DNA from: Cacajao melanocephalus
Taxonomy: Eukaryota; Chordata; Mammalia; Primates; Pitheciidae
DNA length: 64,000 nucleotides
Assembly (NCBI GenBank): GCA_963573385.1
Contig: CAUYLG010044582.1
Location: 1 to 64,000, forward strand
Reading direction: 5' to 3'
Both the position numbers and the translations under genes were made by a program. Shown here one piece after another: positions 1 to 11,340 of this stretch; position 1 is the first letter of the stretch; each line of letters begins with the position of its first letter. The notes beneath the pieces are model-generated. The model was not told where the DNA came from, did no database searches, and saw only the letters and a list, made by a program, of their open reading frames with translations.

Positions 1-596
1 GTGTGATGTGGTGCTGAGAAGAATGTATATTCTGTGGATTTGGGGTGGAGAGTTCTGTAAATGTCTATCAGGTTTGCTTGGTCCATGTCTTGAGTTCAAG
101 TCCTGGATATCCTTGTTAATTTTCTGTCTCGTTGATCTGTCTAATATTGACAGTGGAGTGTTAAAGTCTCCCACTATTATTGTGTGGGAGTCTAAGTCTT
201 TGTAAGACATTAAGAACTTGCTTTATGTATCTGGGTGCTCCTGTATTGTATGCATGTATATTTAGGATCGTTAGCTCTTCTTGTTGCATTGATCCTTTTA
301 CCATTATGTAATGTCCTTCTTTGTCTCTTTCGATCTTTGTTGGTTTAAAGTCTATTTTATCAGAGACAAGAATTGCAACTCCTGCTTTTTTTCCTCTCCA
401 TTTGCTTGGTAAATCTTCCTCCATCCATTTATTTTGAGCCTTTGTGTATCCTTGCATGTGAGATGGGTTTCCTGGATACAGCACACTATGGGTTTTGGCT
501 TCTTATCCAATTTGCCAATCTGTGTCTTTTGATTGAGGTGTTTAGCCCATTTACATTTAGGGTTAATATTGTTATGTGTGAATTTGATCTTGCCAT
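1..596 (-). pseudogene. L1 ORF2 amino-terminal part (endonuclease domain), broken and cut by window edge
   Basis: ORF2p carries an endonuclease followed by a reverse transcriptase. The ATG at 594-596 matches the usual ORF2 start, followed by SNSHITILTLN. The frame then shifts: the open stretch at 484-161 is offset from the start codon. The endonuclease signature with its catalytic Glu (IQETHL) is readable at about 460-474 in a neighbouring frame. The blocks KKAGVAILVSDK, KEGHYIMVKGS and QQEELTILNI follow in the 484-161 frame. A further shift follows LNVLQRL. Only the first 200 or so codons lie in the window. Confidence 0.9.
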
Positions 597-692
597 TTTG
601 ATGCTAGCTGGTTGTTTTGCCCATTAGTTGATGCACTTTCTTCATTGTGTCAATGCACTTTACCATTTGGTATATTTTTGGAGTGGCTGGTA

Positions 693-1651
693 CTAGTTGT
701 TCCTTTCTAGGTTTAGTACTGCTTTCAGGAGCTCTTGTAAAGCAGGCCTGGTGGTGATGAAATCTTTGAGTAATTGCTTGTTCAGAAAGGATTTTATTTC
801 TCCTTCATTTATGAAGCTTAGTTTGGCTGGATATGAAATTCTGGGTTGAAAGTTCTTTTCTTTAAGGATGTTGAATATTGCCCCCCACTCTCTTCTGGCT
901 TGTAGGGTTTCTGCTGAGAGATCTGCTGTGAGTCTGATGGGCTTCCCTTTGTGGGTAACCCGACCTTTCTTTCTGGCTGCTCTTAGCATTTTCTCCTTCA
1001 TTTCAACCCTGGTGAATCTGATGATTACCTGCCTTGGGGTTGCTCCTCTTGAGGAATATCTTTGTGGTGGTCTCTGTATTTCCTGTAATTGAATATTAGC
1101 CTGCCTTGCTAGGTTGGGGAAGTTTTCCTGGATAATATCCGGAAGTGTATTTTCCAGCTTGGATTCATTCTCTCTGTCACATTCAGGTACACCTATCAAA
1201 CGTAGATTAGGTCTTTTCACATAGTCCCATGCTTCTTGGAGACTTTGTTCATTCCTTTTTATCCTTTTTTCTCTAATCTTGCCTTCTCGTTTTATTTCAT
1301 TGAGTTGATCTTCAACCTCTGACATCCTTTCTCCTGCTTGATCAATTTGGCTGTTGAAACTTGTGTATGCTTCGCGAAGTTCTCTTGTTATGTTTTTCAG
1401 CTCTATCAATTCACTTAAATTCCTCTCTAAGTTGTTTATTCTTGTTAGCATTTCGTCAAACCTTTTTTCAAGGTTCTTAGTTTCTTTGCAGTTTCTTCTT
1501 ACCCACCTTCTGAAGCCTGTTTCTGTTAATTCATCACACTAATTCTCCATCTAGCCTTGTTCCCTTGCTGGTGAGGAGTTGTGATCCCTTGTAGGAGGAG
1601 AGGCGTTCTGGTTTTTGGTGTTTTCATCTTTTTGTGCTGGTTTCTTCCCAT
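693..1651 (-). pseudogene. L1 ORF1 (RNA-binding chaperone), broken
   Basis: ORF1p of L1 is a trimeric RNA-binding protein that packages L1 RNA in the cytoplasm. The family length is about 338 residues. The last 252 residues from the ATG at 1451 are open, and the frame reads back to about 1538. They include the end of the coiled coil, the central RNA-recognition part (REKRIKRNEQSLQE, YVKRPNLRLIGVPE) and the C-terminal domain (ARREWG, FQPRISYPAKLSF). Upstream in the same frame are two stops, at 1539-1541 and 1551-1553; both stand where Trp-like TGG codons are expected. The likely original ATG at 1649-1651 is out of frame with the long ORF, so at least one indel lies between them. Confidence 0.9.
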
Positions 1652-2300
1652 CTTTGTGGATTTATCTACCTGTTGTCTTTGCAGTTGGTGAGTTTAGGAT
1701 GGGGCCTCTGAGTGGATCTCCTTTTTGGTGATGAGTTATTTCTTTGTGTTTTTTAGTTTTCCTTCCAACAGTGAGGGCCCTCTGCTTAGGACTGCTGGAG
1801 GTCCACTCTAGTCCCTGCTTGCTTGGGGATCACCTGCAGTGGCTGCAGAATAGGAAGGGTTGCTGCCAGTTTCTTTTTCTGTTATCTTTATCCCAGAAGT
1901 ATACTTGCCAGTTGTCAGCCTGAGCTCTCCTTTATGAGGTGTCTCTTTGGATATACAGGGGTCAGGGAACTGCTTGAGGAGACAGTCTGTCCCTTATAGG
2001 AGCTCAAGTCCTGAGCCGTGTGCTCCATTGTTCCATTCAGAGCTCCTGGGCAGGTACATTTAAGTCTGCTGCAGCAGAACTCATAACGTCCTTTTAATCC
2101 CTGGTGCTCTGTCCTGGGAAGGTGGGGCTTTATTTATAAGTTCCTGATGTGTTGCTGCCATTTTTTCAGAGATGCCCTGCCCAGTGAGGAGGTAGCCTAG
2201 CCACAGACTGCCAGCAGAGGTGTTGCTGAGCTACAGTGGTCTCTGCCCAGCGGCTGTGTGAACTTCCTTGCAGTTTTGTTTATAGAGGTACAGTTAGAAT

Positions 2301-2355
2301 TGCCTCAGTAGTGGCGGTCTGCCTCGGTAGTGGCGGTCTGCCTCGGTAGTGTCGA
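2301..2355. repeat. 19-bp tandem repeat, about 2.8 copies, inside L1 5' UTR
   Basis: The unit tgcctcggtagtggcggtc occurs at 2301-2319 (one change), 2320-2338 and 2339-2355 (incomplete, one change near its end). It is a small minisatellite-like expansion within the L1 UTR. Confidence 0.9.
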
Positions 2356-2750
2356 ATGCTCTTCCCCGCCATGGAGCTGAACGTTCCGGGTTCACCTGTG
2401 CTTGCTGTGAAACTCTCAGTCCAGAGTGTTTCAGATTGCTGGTCTTTGTGGAGGTGGGACCCACCAAGCCAGATCACCTGGCTCCCTGTTTCAGCACCAT
2501 TTTTTTCAGTTGAATGGGCGACTCTGTCTCCCAGGTGTTCCAGGCACCAGTTGAAATGGCAGCCCAGATTTGTGTGAATTTTTGTGCAGAAACCTGTTGT
2601 GCCAGCTGAAACAGCCATGCTGGAGACTTGTGGTGCTTTTCTACCTGGGAATCTCCTGGTCTGTGGGCAGTAAAAATTCATTTGGAAATGCAATGATCAC
2701 TCACCCTCTACATTCTCGCTGGGAACTGCACTCCAGAGCTCTTCCTATTT

Positions 2751-2760
2751 GGCCATCTTG
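2751..2760 (-). promoter_or_regulatory. YY1-type box at L1 5' end
   Basis: The minus strand reads CAAGATGGCC, the sequence that recruits YY1 to the start of L1 and helps place the transcription start (known for L1). It is a perfect match to the core and marks the end of the element. Confidence 0.75.
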
Positions 2761-2814
2761 GTGGTTTCTTTTTATATTTTGAGCCCAAAGCATTTTTAAA
2801 TCACCATTTTAAGT

Positions 2815-2945
2815 TCTGCATACATGTGCAGGATGTACAGGTTTGTTACTTAAATATGTGTCATGGTAGTTTGCTTCAAGATCAACCCATCACCCAGGTA
2901 TTAAGCCAACACCTAATAGCTGTTCTTCCTGATGCTCTCCAAGAA
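2815..2945 (-). mobile_element. L1 3' end fragment (3' UTR)
   Basis: The plus strand reads the reverse complement of the classic L1 tail (acatgtgcaggatgtacagg, tttgttacttaaatatgtg, catggtagtttgct). It is a separate, older copy in the same orientation as the first L1, lying just beyond that element's 5' end. Confidence 0.8.
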
Positions 2946-4035
2946 CTAGAGCTCGGCTCACTAATCCAAGTTAGCTTGGACTGTGTAACGGATACTGAAG
3001 CATGGCTTTTCAGATTCGGGCTCTTTAGGCCCTAGGTATCCATTTCTCAAGAGTGTTGCTGTCTAATTGCTCACAGATGAATATTTCCCAGGAATTGTCC
3101 TTGGCCTAAAGTAGTTGCCTTGTTCAAAGTTATTCTATCTCTCTAGGGGCAATATAAATTCAATGACTGCTCCATGAGGAGGTGCAAAGTCCCAACCCCC
3201 TTGCCTCCATTGAGTACACCTCTAAAGGGCAATTCTAGCTACAGAGCTCTCTGTGGGACTGGCTAGTGCCGCTGCTGCAATACATCACCATTCACCATTG
3301 CCCTGTGCCTAATCTTACTTTCCTCCCTTGGTGATAGTTGTTTTTCCTGAGAGCACTCTCCAATATACCACCTGCACACAAATCTCCATCTTGGAATCTG
3401 TTTTCTGGGAAAACTAATCTCCCTACCACAGCTTGTGTATTTCAAGGTTCAAAGAGCAGTACACATAAATTCTGTAGAAATATTGAAGAAGAAAGAGTGT
3501 ACATTTTGTATAATTGAACATCTTTTTATTTCCCAACCTTGAAAAATGCTTGTTGCATGGTCAGTCCAATATTATTTTTGCTAGATGAATGGCTTGTGTG
3601 CTGAAAAAAATTGGCTAGATGTTGACAGGTAGGAGGGAAAATAAGTATAAAATAATTGACTTGGGTAGCAGAAAGAGTACTGTATCATTCTCAAAAATGA
3701 AGAATTGAACCAAAGGAGGAAATGTGAACTGATTGTTCCTGGTGGTGTTGAGTCTCAGGATATTTAGTGGACTGGAATTTGTGGAACTGAATTAAGTGTG
3801 AGTTCAGTGTTCATTGTATCTGTGTGATATCTGACTCGCACAGTCTCTGAAGGATTATAGAAAAACTCACGTATTGGTTCCATTACCTGTACTTTGAGGT
3901 ACTATAAACCTTTCTCTCTGAGAGAGTCCTAAAGAAGTTTCAAGGCAACTTATCAAATATACATATATTTGAAAATACCAAAAAAAAAAAGTGTGTGTGT
4001 TTATATATACAAACTTCCTAGAGCACAATTAGTAG
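2946..4035. other. Unclassified stretch, probably including an ancient repeat
   Basis: No gene seen. The part up to about 3440 has the feel of an old interspersed repeat (acacctctaaagggcaattc, cctgcacacaaatctccatc), but I could not name the family. The rest is AT-rich with a short A-run and GT-run near 3980-4000. Confidence 0.4.
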
Positions 4036-4039
4036 TTAA

Positions 4040-4575
4040 GATGTGCTAACCCTTTGATATAATTCTACATTTAGAAATATATTCTAAGAAATTCAGATAT
4101 ATGAAAGACTAAATCTCAAATTGATTGTTAAAACAGTGTTTAATGATGGCAAACAACTGATAATATAAATGCATTAGATAATTTAGATTATTTTTATTGA
4201 TAATTTAACAATATCAATGCCATAGATAAGAGTGTTAATCTTACAGAACATAAGTTAAATTATTTTACTTCCCTCAAATGCAATGTTATATATCCATTAA
4301 ATCAATGCTAGTTGAATATTTATCAATTTGGAAGGATAGTCACATATATTTTTAAAAGGTATAAAGCATTAGCTATAGTGTAATATTCTTTTTTGCTTAC
4401 AAAATAAATATGTATATGATACATATGTGAGTATGCATGCGTATATGTATGTGTATATATGTATACATACATATATCTGTGTGTCTGTCTCTCCCTATAT
4501 ATATATATAACTTTTAAGGACTCAGAGGAAATACACCAAAGTGTACTAGTGGTTCAATAGTGAAATTGCAAGAAT
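4040..4575 (+). mobile_element. Old L1M 3'-region fragment
   Basis: The order of phrases matches the ORF2 end and 3' UTR of old mammalian L1: aaccctttgatataattcta, gatggcaaacaactgataat, atatatccattaaatcaatg, a gap, then a trailing block near 4530. A TA/TG-rich simple repeat at 4425-4510 lies inside it, as is common in these tails. Divergence is high. Confidence 0.6.
4425..4510. repeat. TATG/TA/TCTG simple repeat
   Basis: Runs of tatgtatg, tacatacata, gtgtctgtct and tatatatata follow each other in the tail of the L1M fragment. Confidence 0.85.
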
Positions 4576-5540
4576 TTTTTTAAATTAAATTTTTCTGTTT
4601 TACTATTGTCTTTCTGTCCTCCCTCTTATATTTTTAGTTTCCACTCCATCCAGATTAAGTTCCTTGTTCTGTTCCTTTAGCTGTTTTCTTGCCAATATGC
4701 TAAACTAACTTGTGATTATCATATATGCCTGGCAAAATCTCAACTGTGAATCTAACTGTAGAAATTTGTACACTTCTATGTCCATGTCTGGGCTGCTGAT
4801 AACAACTCAGCAAATTGCACCTAGGTCAACTGGGAATGCTAAAAATGGAGGGTCCCACTCATGTACACCGTACAGCCGTAACTGCTTATTTACCCATTCA
4901 GTTCTCACTCTAATTGCCCCCAGCAACCATTCCAAACTTCCTCTGTTGTCTTCAAATTTCTAATCACCCTGACCTCCACATTGTTACCTTTCTCAATCTT
5001 CCAGTAGTCAACCTGAGCTTCAGATTTATCTAGAAAATAGAACTAATTGGACGGGAAACTTCTCATTCTAAAAATGAGCCAAATCTATACATCTGCCTGT
5101 TTTGATTCCCTTTTTCTTTTCAGTTCCACTCATTACAATGGAAGTCCAATTCTTCCAATTCCTTGGATCTATTCCTTCACATGTGATCAAGGTCAGGACA
5201 CAACATGCTGTCCCCTTTTAATTTCAATTCCTGTATATCCTTCTCTAGTAGCTCTTTACCACCCCTTTTCTTGACTTAGTTTTATCATCCTGTTCACATT
5301 TTAAAAATTTTGATGTTATAGGAAATACCTTAGATTTATACAAGGGCAAACATGTAATTTTCTTGTGGGTAAAAAAATAGCAACATATGACAACATTCAT
5401 GTACAAATTAACTTATTTTAACATGCTGCCATGTTTGCTTCCAGTTACTAAAAGTGAAAAAAAAAAAAAAAAGCACAAAATATTAGGAATACAGTTAAAG
5501 AATTTTCTAATTTCCTCCTTCCCTCTCTTCACCCGCTGCC
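4576..5540. other. No recognised feature
   Basis: No gene or named repeat seen. It contains an A-run at about 5457-5473. Short reading frames show no protein family signal. Confidence 0.5.
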
Positions 5541-5544
5541 ACCA

Positions 5545-5900
5545 GAGATAACTATTATCCTGAAGTTTGTGTGCATTATTCCTGCTTATATTTTTTATAC
5601 TTCTAGGATACATAGTCGATCCATTAAAAGCTATATGGTATTTATGGTTTTTAAATTAACTCTTAATTAAAACAAATTAAGAGTGGCAGTAATGTATGCA
5701 TCATTCTACTAGTTGTTTATTTTCTTACTCTTAATTATTTCTGGAATCTATCTAATTTATACACGTAGATCTTGTTCATTAACTTTAATTGTTCCACAGT
5801 ATTTCATGGTATGCATATACTGTAATTTATTGATCCATTTCCACACTTATGGGCATTTAAGTTTGTTAGAACGTTCAGCTATTAAAAACAATGATGCAGT
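5545..5900 (-). mobile_element. Old L1M fragment (3' region, antisense)
   Basis: The plus strand reads the reverse complement of the conserved L1M block (ccacagtatttcatggtatg, atttattgatccatttccac, cttatgggcatttaagtttg, gctattaaaaacaatgatgc). The element is on the minus strand and diverged. A 10-bp hairpin lies within it. Confidence 0.65.
5659..5684. repeat. Short perfect inverted repeat
   Basis: The arms actcttaatt and aattaagagt are perfect 10-bp complements around a 6-nt loop. In AT-rich DNA this may be chance. Confidence 0.6.
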
Positions 5901-5934
5901 CAGTAATACTGGGCATGTCTCCCTGTCTAAATGA

Positions 5935-7385
5935 GCACAAGTTTCTCCTGTAAGGAATAGATTTTGCTTATTCACAGATAAAATTACAAAAAAGTGTGGG
6001 ATTTTTTCTGCATACATCTGTTATTTTTCTGTCATTTGTATTCTCCGTTTATCTTTTTTTTTAAATTTTCCCTCCTCCTTTGCTTCCAGTTTTCCTGATA
6101 GGCTTTCTTAATTCATTTTTCTTCTCCAGGTTGATTTGCAAGTTATGCATGCTATTTCTATTGTTTAATGATTATTTGTATATTTTAACAAAGTTATTTA
6201 GTTTATATCAAACATGAGTCTTTGGCTATTTCCTATCTCTTCTCTCCCACAAAATAAGATAGAGTTTTAAGCATAACTTAACTTCTGTCCAAAAATTCCA
6301 CCTCACCCAGTTCTTTTGTTTGACTGGTTTAATGAGAATCTGTGACTCTCATCTGTATAACCTTGTATGGATCATGCTTAAATAAACAGTAAAATTACTT
6401 TCTGTTTTATAGTATGCTAGATGAACATCTTCCATGTAAAAGTTAGAACATGGAAACTGAACTATCCATTGGTAAAAAGAGTCTGGCTGCATTTTTTTTT
6501 TTTATGTCGAACTGCTGACAGTTTTTAAGCCTTATCCTTTCTTGTTCCCTTCTGCCCCATATCTGAGCAAGCTCATTAAAAAAAACAAAAAACAAAAAAC
6601 CTGGCACTCCCTCGTTTGTCTCCAGAGGGAGGTTCAAATCACATAATCCCTTTTCCTTGTGTGGAAACCTTTACCTAAGACCAATTGCCTAACCACAATA
6701 AAAGACTTGAGCATAAGGATGGGGTGTTTTCTGGCTCTCAAGTCATTTTCAGATCTGTTTGAAGTTTCCTGCTCTCACTAGAAAGGTTTTTTTATGTGAA
6801 TATTAACTCTTTTTACGTCCTCTTATTGCAAGTGTGGCATCAAGTCTCTATCCAAAGCAAATTTATGATGGAAGTCTATCTTGCTTCTCTGGAGTGGTTA
6901 CAACACTATACAAATCCAATTGAGCCACACCAAATTTTCCTTCCCAATAATTCCTTGGAAATGACACCAAAAATTCTCACATCACCTCATCTTCCGGTTT
7001 TAGGTCAGAGCTAGAGACAGTCTGCATATTCTAAGACAGACACTGGTGATAGATAAAACTTAACACTGTTCAAAGATCATAACAAAAACAAAGTTCAGGC
7101 TTTATTATAAATATAAAAAGAATGGAAAAATAACATGAGGTTTCAGAATTAAAAGGGTACCACTGGTATAGATTACTGCAAATAAAAGACAAGAATATTC
7201 CGTAAACCACTATTCACAAAGCTAATTATGTGAAAATATATGAGAAATATGAGAACTTTATGAAATCAAAGCATGACTTTATGAGGAATGAATGGACTGA
7301 AATGAAAAGGGAACAGACTGGGATGAAAGATTCTAGCTGAGATGATAGTAACAACTATGTGAATGACACCAACAACACAAATGAT
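5935..7385. other. No recognised feature
   Basis: AT-rich, no gene seen. There is an A-rich CAAAAA run near 6579-6602. I could not assign a repeat family. Confidence 0.5.
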
Positions 7386-7389
7386 TCTT

Positions 7390-7748
7390 CAGTGGACTGA
7401 ATGTTTGTTTCTTCTCAAAATTCATCCTTTAGGTTTAAATCCTAATCTCCAATTTAATGGTATTTAAGAGGTGGAGCCTTTAGGGCGTGATTAGGTTATG
7501 GATTACCTCCCTTAGGAGTGGGATTAGTGCCTTTATGAAAGTGACTTAAGAGAGCTCTCCAGCACCTTCCAGCATGTAAGGACACAGGGAGAGGATAGCA
7601 GTCTGCAACCTGGAAAGGTCTCTTTCAAAATCTGTCATGATGATACCCTGATTGTTGACTTCCAGCCTCCAGAACTGTGATACATAAATTTCTGTTCTTT
7701 ATAAGCCACACAGTCTATGATACTTTGTTAGCAGCTGAACTAAGGCAG
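7390..7748 (+). mobile_element. MaLR LTR, MLT1-like
   Basis: It matches the common MaLR LTR theme: aggtggagcctttagggcgt, agtgggattagtgcctttat, gagagctctccagcaccttc, catgtaaggacacagggaga, cctccagaactgtgatacat, then ataagccacacagtctatga near the 3' end. It is a solo LTR with no internal region beside it. The exact subfamily is not assigned. Confidence 0.75.
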
Positions 7749-8067
7749 ATACTAAGAATCGTGCTATTTAGTTTGATTACTATGAGCAGTTCCAAATGAT
7801 CCAGTAAATAACCCCCTCCTTCTCCATTCAAGTTTGAGTTCATTGTTAAAATATATAAGGGTATGTGGTGTGTATTAATGTTAATACAATAGAAGGCCAA
7901 AATACTGTGTTCCTTACAGATAAAACCAATAATGGAGGGTGTAGCTTTCCTTTACAGGCCAGGATGTACTAATACTAACAGTGAATCTCAAAATTAGACA
8001 GACTTCCCTAGTCAGTGGTGCAGGCCCAGGAAGACCTGGAAACATTGACATTACTGCAAGCAATTAA

Positions 8068-8205
8068 CCCACTTATGGCCAGTTTTTCATTATTGGAATG
8101 CTAAGCATGTGGGAGTTATTTATACCCTACTGCTCAAGGTCATCACCAAGGTTTGATTTTTCACTCGTGAAAATTCAAAAAATTGCAACTTCAGACATAA
8201 ATGGG
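8068..8205. mobile_element. Candidate 138-bp piggyBac-type MITE with TTAA target site
   Basis: The segment starts TTAA-CCCACTTATG (8064-8077) and ends CATAAATGGG-TTAG (8196-8209). The 10-bp ends are inverted copies with one mismatch. They begin with CCC, and the flanks are TTAA and TTAG (TTAA with one change). This is the arrangement of non-autonomous piggyBac elements known in mammals. The interior codes for nothing. The family is not named. Confidence 0.65.
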
Positions 8206-8209
8206 TTAG

Positions 8210-8940
8210 GGGGGTGGTAGTTCCAAACAGGCAACTTCCACAAGGAAGAGAGAGATGACCATGCCAAACTCATACTTAACTCATAAGCAAGGTGAATGTC
8301 TCCTCTTCACAGAAGATAGGAGTGACTGAAGGCCTGGAAAGAGGCCAGGCTTACAAGTTCTGGTGATCCTCCATAGGAAAGTAAATCCTAGTAATACTCT
8401 TTTTCCCAGTTACCCCCATCGTGCTCACAGGTGATCACAGGTGCAACCATTCTTCTTATAGGAAGAGGTCAACAGTTGGGAAAATCATATTCACACTTCA
8501 TGAGACTACTTATCCAATAATAAACATGGTTCTTTGGGTATTTTCCTTGATTTATCAGTGGGAAATATGAAATTCTGTCCCCTTAAGGCACTAAAATGCT
8601 TCTGAAAAATACACCAATTGATTAACTCAATGTCTATTCTGTACACAAAGCTTAATTTCTATAATTTTTCTATCCAAACTAGACATAACTAGGTTTTCCA
8701 ACATAGCGTATCAGAGGTTCTGCAGAATAATAAACACAGAAATTACACAGAGAGGTTTAAAATTTGACTATATATTCTTTTTCCATATTAAATTCCGAGA
8801 AAGAAATTAAATTTCAAATATGAAACCCCTTGCAGTTTACAACTCAAATGAATTAAAGATAGAAATATATATATATTTAATTTTCTTATTGAGAAACAAA
8901 TCCAAAGAAATTTAAATCTGAAATATATCCTAGAGAAAGA
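8210..8940. other. No recognised feature
   Basis: No gene and no repeat that I can name. A short TA run lies at about 8866-8875. Confidence 0.5.
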
Positions 8941-8942
8941 GT

Positions 8943-9180
8943 ATGGTAGAATGAAGAAGGACGTGGGCTTTTGGGTCAAACTACCTGGGTTTTATTATCT
9001 ATCACTTAATTAGTGTAAATTATGAGATGTTAAATGCTTCTCTGCTTTGCTTTTCTCAATAAAATGAGGAAATTGTTATTCTTGATACTAGTATTAGGAT
9101 TAAATGAATGAATACAAATTAGATTGATAGGGCAATGCCTGATACTCATACTATATATTGATGGTCAATATTATAGTATT
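8943..9180 (+). repeat. MIR (SINE)
   Basis: MIR landmarks appear in order: gggtcaaactacctgggttt, cttctctgctttgcttttct, cctcaat-type motif before aaaatgagg, ttaggattaaatgaatgaat, gcaatgcctgatactcata. It is diverged, as expected of this ancient family. Confidence 0.7.
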
Positions 9181-10633
9181 CTCCTAAATTTAACATGCTG
9201 CTCAATTTAAGCTAGAATAATTCTTGTGTACTAGATAGAGCCTAGATTCTTTCAGGTTTGTAGTAGTTCAATTCCATTCTCCTATATGCTTCATTTTTTT
9301 TAATTGTGGGAAATAAAAACATAACATTGATCTCAAATAACAGAATTATGAAAACAAGCTAATTCTTGCCTCCTAGAACAATTATCTCAATGTAAAATAT
9401 TTTTTCTAGGACCCATTTAAGTAAACCAGTTGTGTTTTTAATCAAATACAGCCTGCCTCCCTTTCGCCCTTGGTGTCCCACTGTTTCCTACCATCTAGTA
9501 AAATAGTTGATTTCAGTTGCCTGTAATTCATAGGGAAATTAAGTAGACACTTTTTAACAAGAGGTTACTTTTGGCTAATGCTGGTCACTTGTTACCAATT
9601 ATTCTACCAACGCTTGCACAAGTAACTAGATCTGCCACTTGAAGAGATTTCCAGAGAAATTCACCATCTTCTCACTATTACTTTCTCATATATTTTAAAT
9701 GCCTTAATTCCTGAGATCCTTATATATCCATCAAATTTTAGCTCATCTATGTCCTGCGGTAAACTAGATTGGAAAAAATGTCTCAGTATTAACTGGTTTT
9801 GGCATTATGCATTTACCATATTCTCCTAACATCTCCTTTCTCTGAAAGCAGCATTTCAGATATTGAGACCTTCACAGTAAATACAGAAATTTGCAATAAT
9901 AACATTTTCAGTCAGCAGGGCTTACTTGATGTGCATTTGTTTTTCAGTTAATATATTCAAAACTTCTTCAATTTTATTTTCATTTTGGAGTGCAGAATTG
10001 AGGGCGGGCTCTATCTAGTGACACAGCATCTGTAGTCCTGTGCCAAACTCTTTTGACTGCCTCTTGCTATAAATTTCCTTGACCTGAAGATACTTGAGTT
10101 ATCTCCTGGGGAATCTCCTCACACATACTATATTAAACCAGACTAGAGCTGACTTGATACTAGCTATTGGGCATGACTTTTGAGTCTCTGGAAAAGTCAC
10201 AGAAAGTCCACTAATGATCTTTCCTCTGCCCTGGATGCAGAATGAAATTTGGCAACTGGTCTAGGACTATAAAGCTAATTCTGATCCTAACAATGTATAG
10301 CTAGGACCTCACTAGTTTCAGAGGCATATGGAAAGCTCAATTATTTCATTGATTAAAAGCAGTAATATTTATTCTATAAATTCAAGCAAATGTGTGCAAA
10401 TTAACCTGTAATACCAGACCCATTGCATCTACATAATTTGAGGTCAAGCGTTACCAGGACTCTTAGGCTACATGAGGTTGCCTGGACCACTGGAGCCAGA
10501 AGTTTTCTTGTTAGTATCCTCACAGGCCACCAGTCTTGTCAGCATTTGGCTGGTTCCCATTATCTGCCTAGTTCCCTGTGCCTTTCCTGAGCCTGTACAT
10601 CCTATTCAAGTTTGCTAAGTTATATGTGGGTTT
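9181..10633. other. No recognised feature
   Basis: No gene seen. The sequence looks unique; I recognise no transposon in it. Confidence 0.5.
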
Positions 10634-10639
10634 GCTTAG

Positions 10640-10842
10640 GAGTGTTCAATCTTTTGGCTTCTCTGAGCCACATAGAAAGAATTGTCTTGGGCCACACGTA
10701 AAATACACCAACACAAACAATAGCTAATGAGCCTTAAAAATGGCAAAACTCAGTATTTTAAGAAAGTTTTATTTGTGTTGGGCTGAGTTGAAAGCCATCT
10801 TGGGCCACACGTGGCCAGCAGGCCACAGATTGGACACGCTTG
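10640..10842. mobile_element. hAT-type MITE (MER class), copy 1
   Basis: Ends ggagtgttcaatc and gattggacacgctt are imperfect inverted repeats of the CAG(G/T)GTGTCCAATC type. Direct repeats gcttag flank it (10634-10639 and 10843-10848). Inside, gccacatagaaagaattgtc and ttgggccacacgtaaaatac match the MER family with a second, oppositely oriented copy at 24977-25192. Confidence 0.75.
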
Positions 10843-10934
10843 GCTTAGAACCTGGTGCATACAGTTCCACTTTTACGGAAACAAGTATTTTTCCTTAGAT
10901 AAAAAGTTGCAGTGACAAACTAAGGTCAAAAATT

Positions 10935-11340
10935 CCCTCAAACATTGAATGAATAGATAAAATGTTGTATACTTATACACTTGAATATGATTTGGCCATA
11001 AAAAGATGAAGACATGATTTATCCTAGAACATAGATGAACCTAAAGATATCATGCTAAGTGAAAGACAACACAGAAGACCACATGCTGTATGATTCGATT
11101 TGTATTAAGTGTCCAAAATAGAAACTGCATAGGGACAGAAAGTAGATTAGTGGTTGCCACAGCTGGGAACAGGATGAATGAGGAATGACTGCTAATAGGT
11201 ACAAGGGCTTCTTTCTGGGCTGATGGAGATGTTTTAGAATTAGATAGTGGTAAGGATTGCATGACTTTGTGAATATACAAAAAGCATTAAATTGAAAAAA
11301 TTTAATATGTGAATTCCATCAATGAAAAGAAAGACTTAAA
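10935..11340 (+). mobile_element. Old L1M 3'-end fragment
   Basis: The phrases follow the old L1 tail in order: gaatgaatagataaaatgtt, gaatatgatttggccataaa, gcatgctaagtgaaagac-like block, cacatgctgtatgattcgat, agaaagtagattagtggttg, tgactgctaataggtacaag, gaattagatagtggtaagga. Confidence 0.8.

Larger units (their letters stand above)
1..2765 (-). mobile_element. LINE-1, 5' half (5' UTR, ORF1, start of ORF2), continues past left edge
   Basis: Read on the minus strand, this is a primate-era L1 in the usual order: 5' UTR (about 2765 to 1652), ORF1 (1651 to 693), inter-ORF spacer, then ORF2 from 596 onward. The element leaves the window inside the endonuclease domain. The 5' end is kept: the first bases match the CAAGATGGCC start of L1 elements at 2751-2760, so it is not 5'-truncated. 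Both ORFs carry stops and frameshifts, so it cannot be mobile. Its sequence differs from the youngest L1 at many places, which suggests an older L1PA or L1PB type; I do not assign a subfamily. Confidence 0.95.
1652..2765 (-). promoter_or_regulatory. L1 5' UTR with internal promoter region
   Basis: This segment sits between the preserved L1 5' end and ORF1. In L1 biology this UTR holds the internal RNA polymerase II promoter. In young human L1 it also holds an antisense promoter, which here would point rightward on the plus strand. Whether this older copy ever had antisense activity cannot be told from sequence. The best conserved control site is the YY1-type box at its start. A short 19-bp tandem array interrupts it at 2301-2355. 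Confidence 0.75.

Noticed and set aside
5659..5684. Perfect 10-bp hairpin as a terminator or RNA structure
   Set aside because: Isolated, inside an old L1 fragment in AT-rich DNA; chance is likely.
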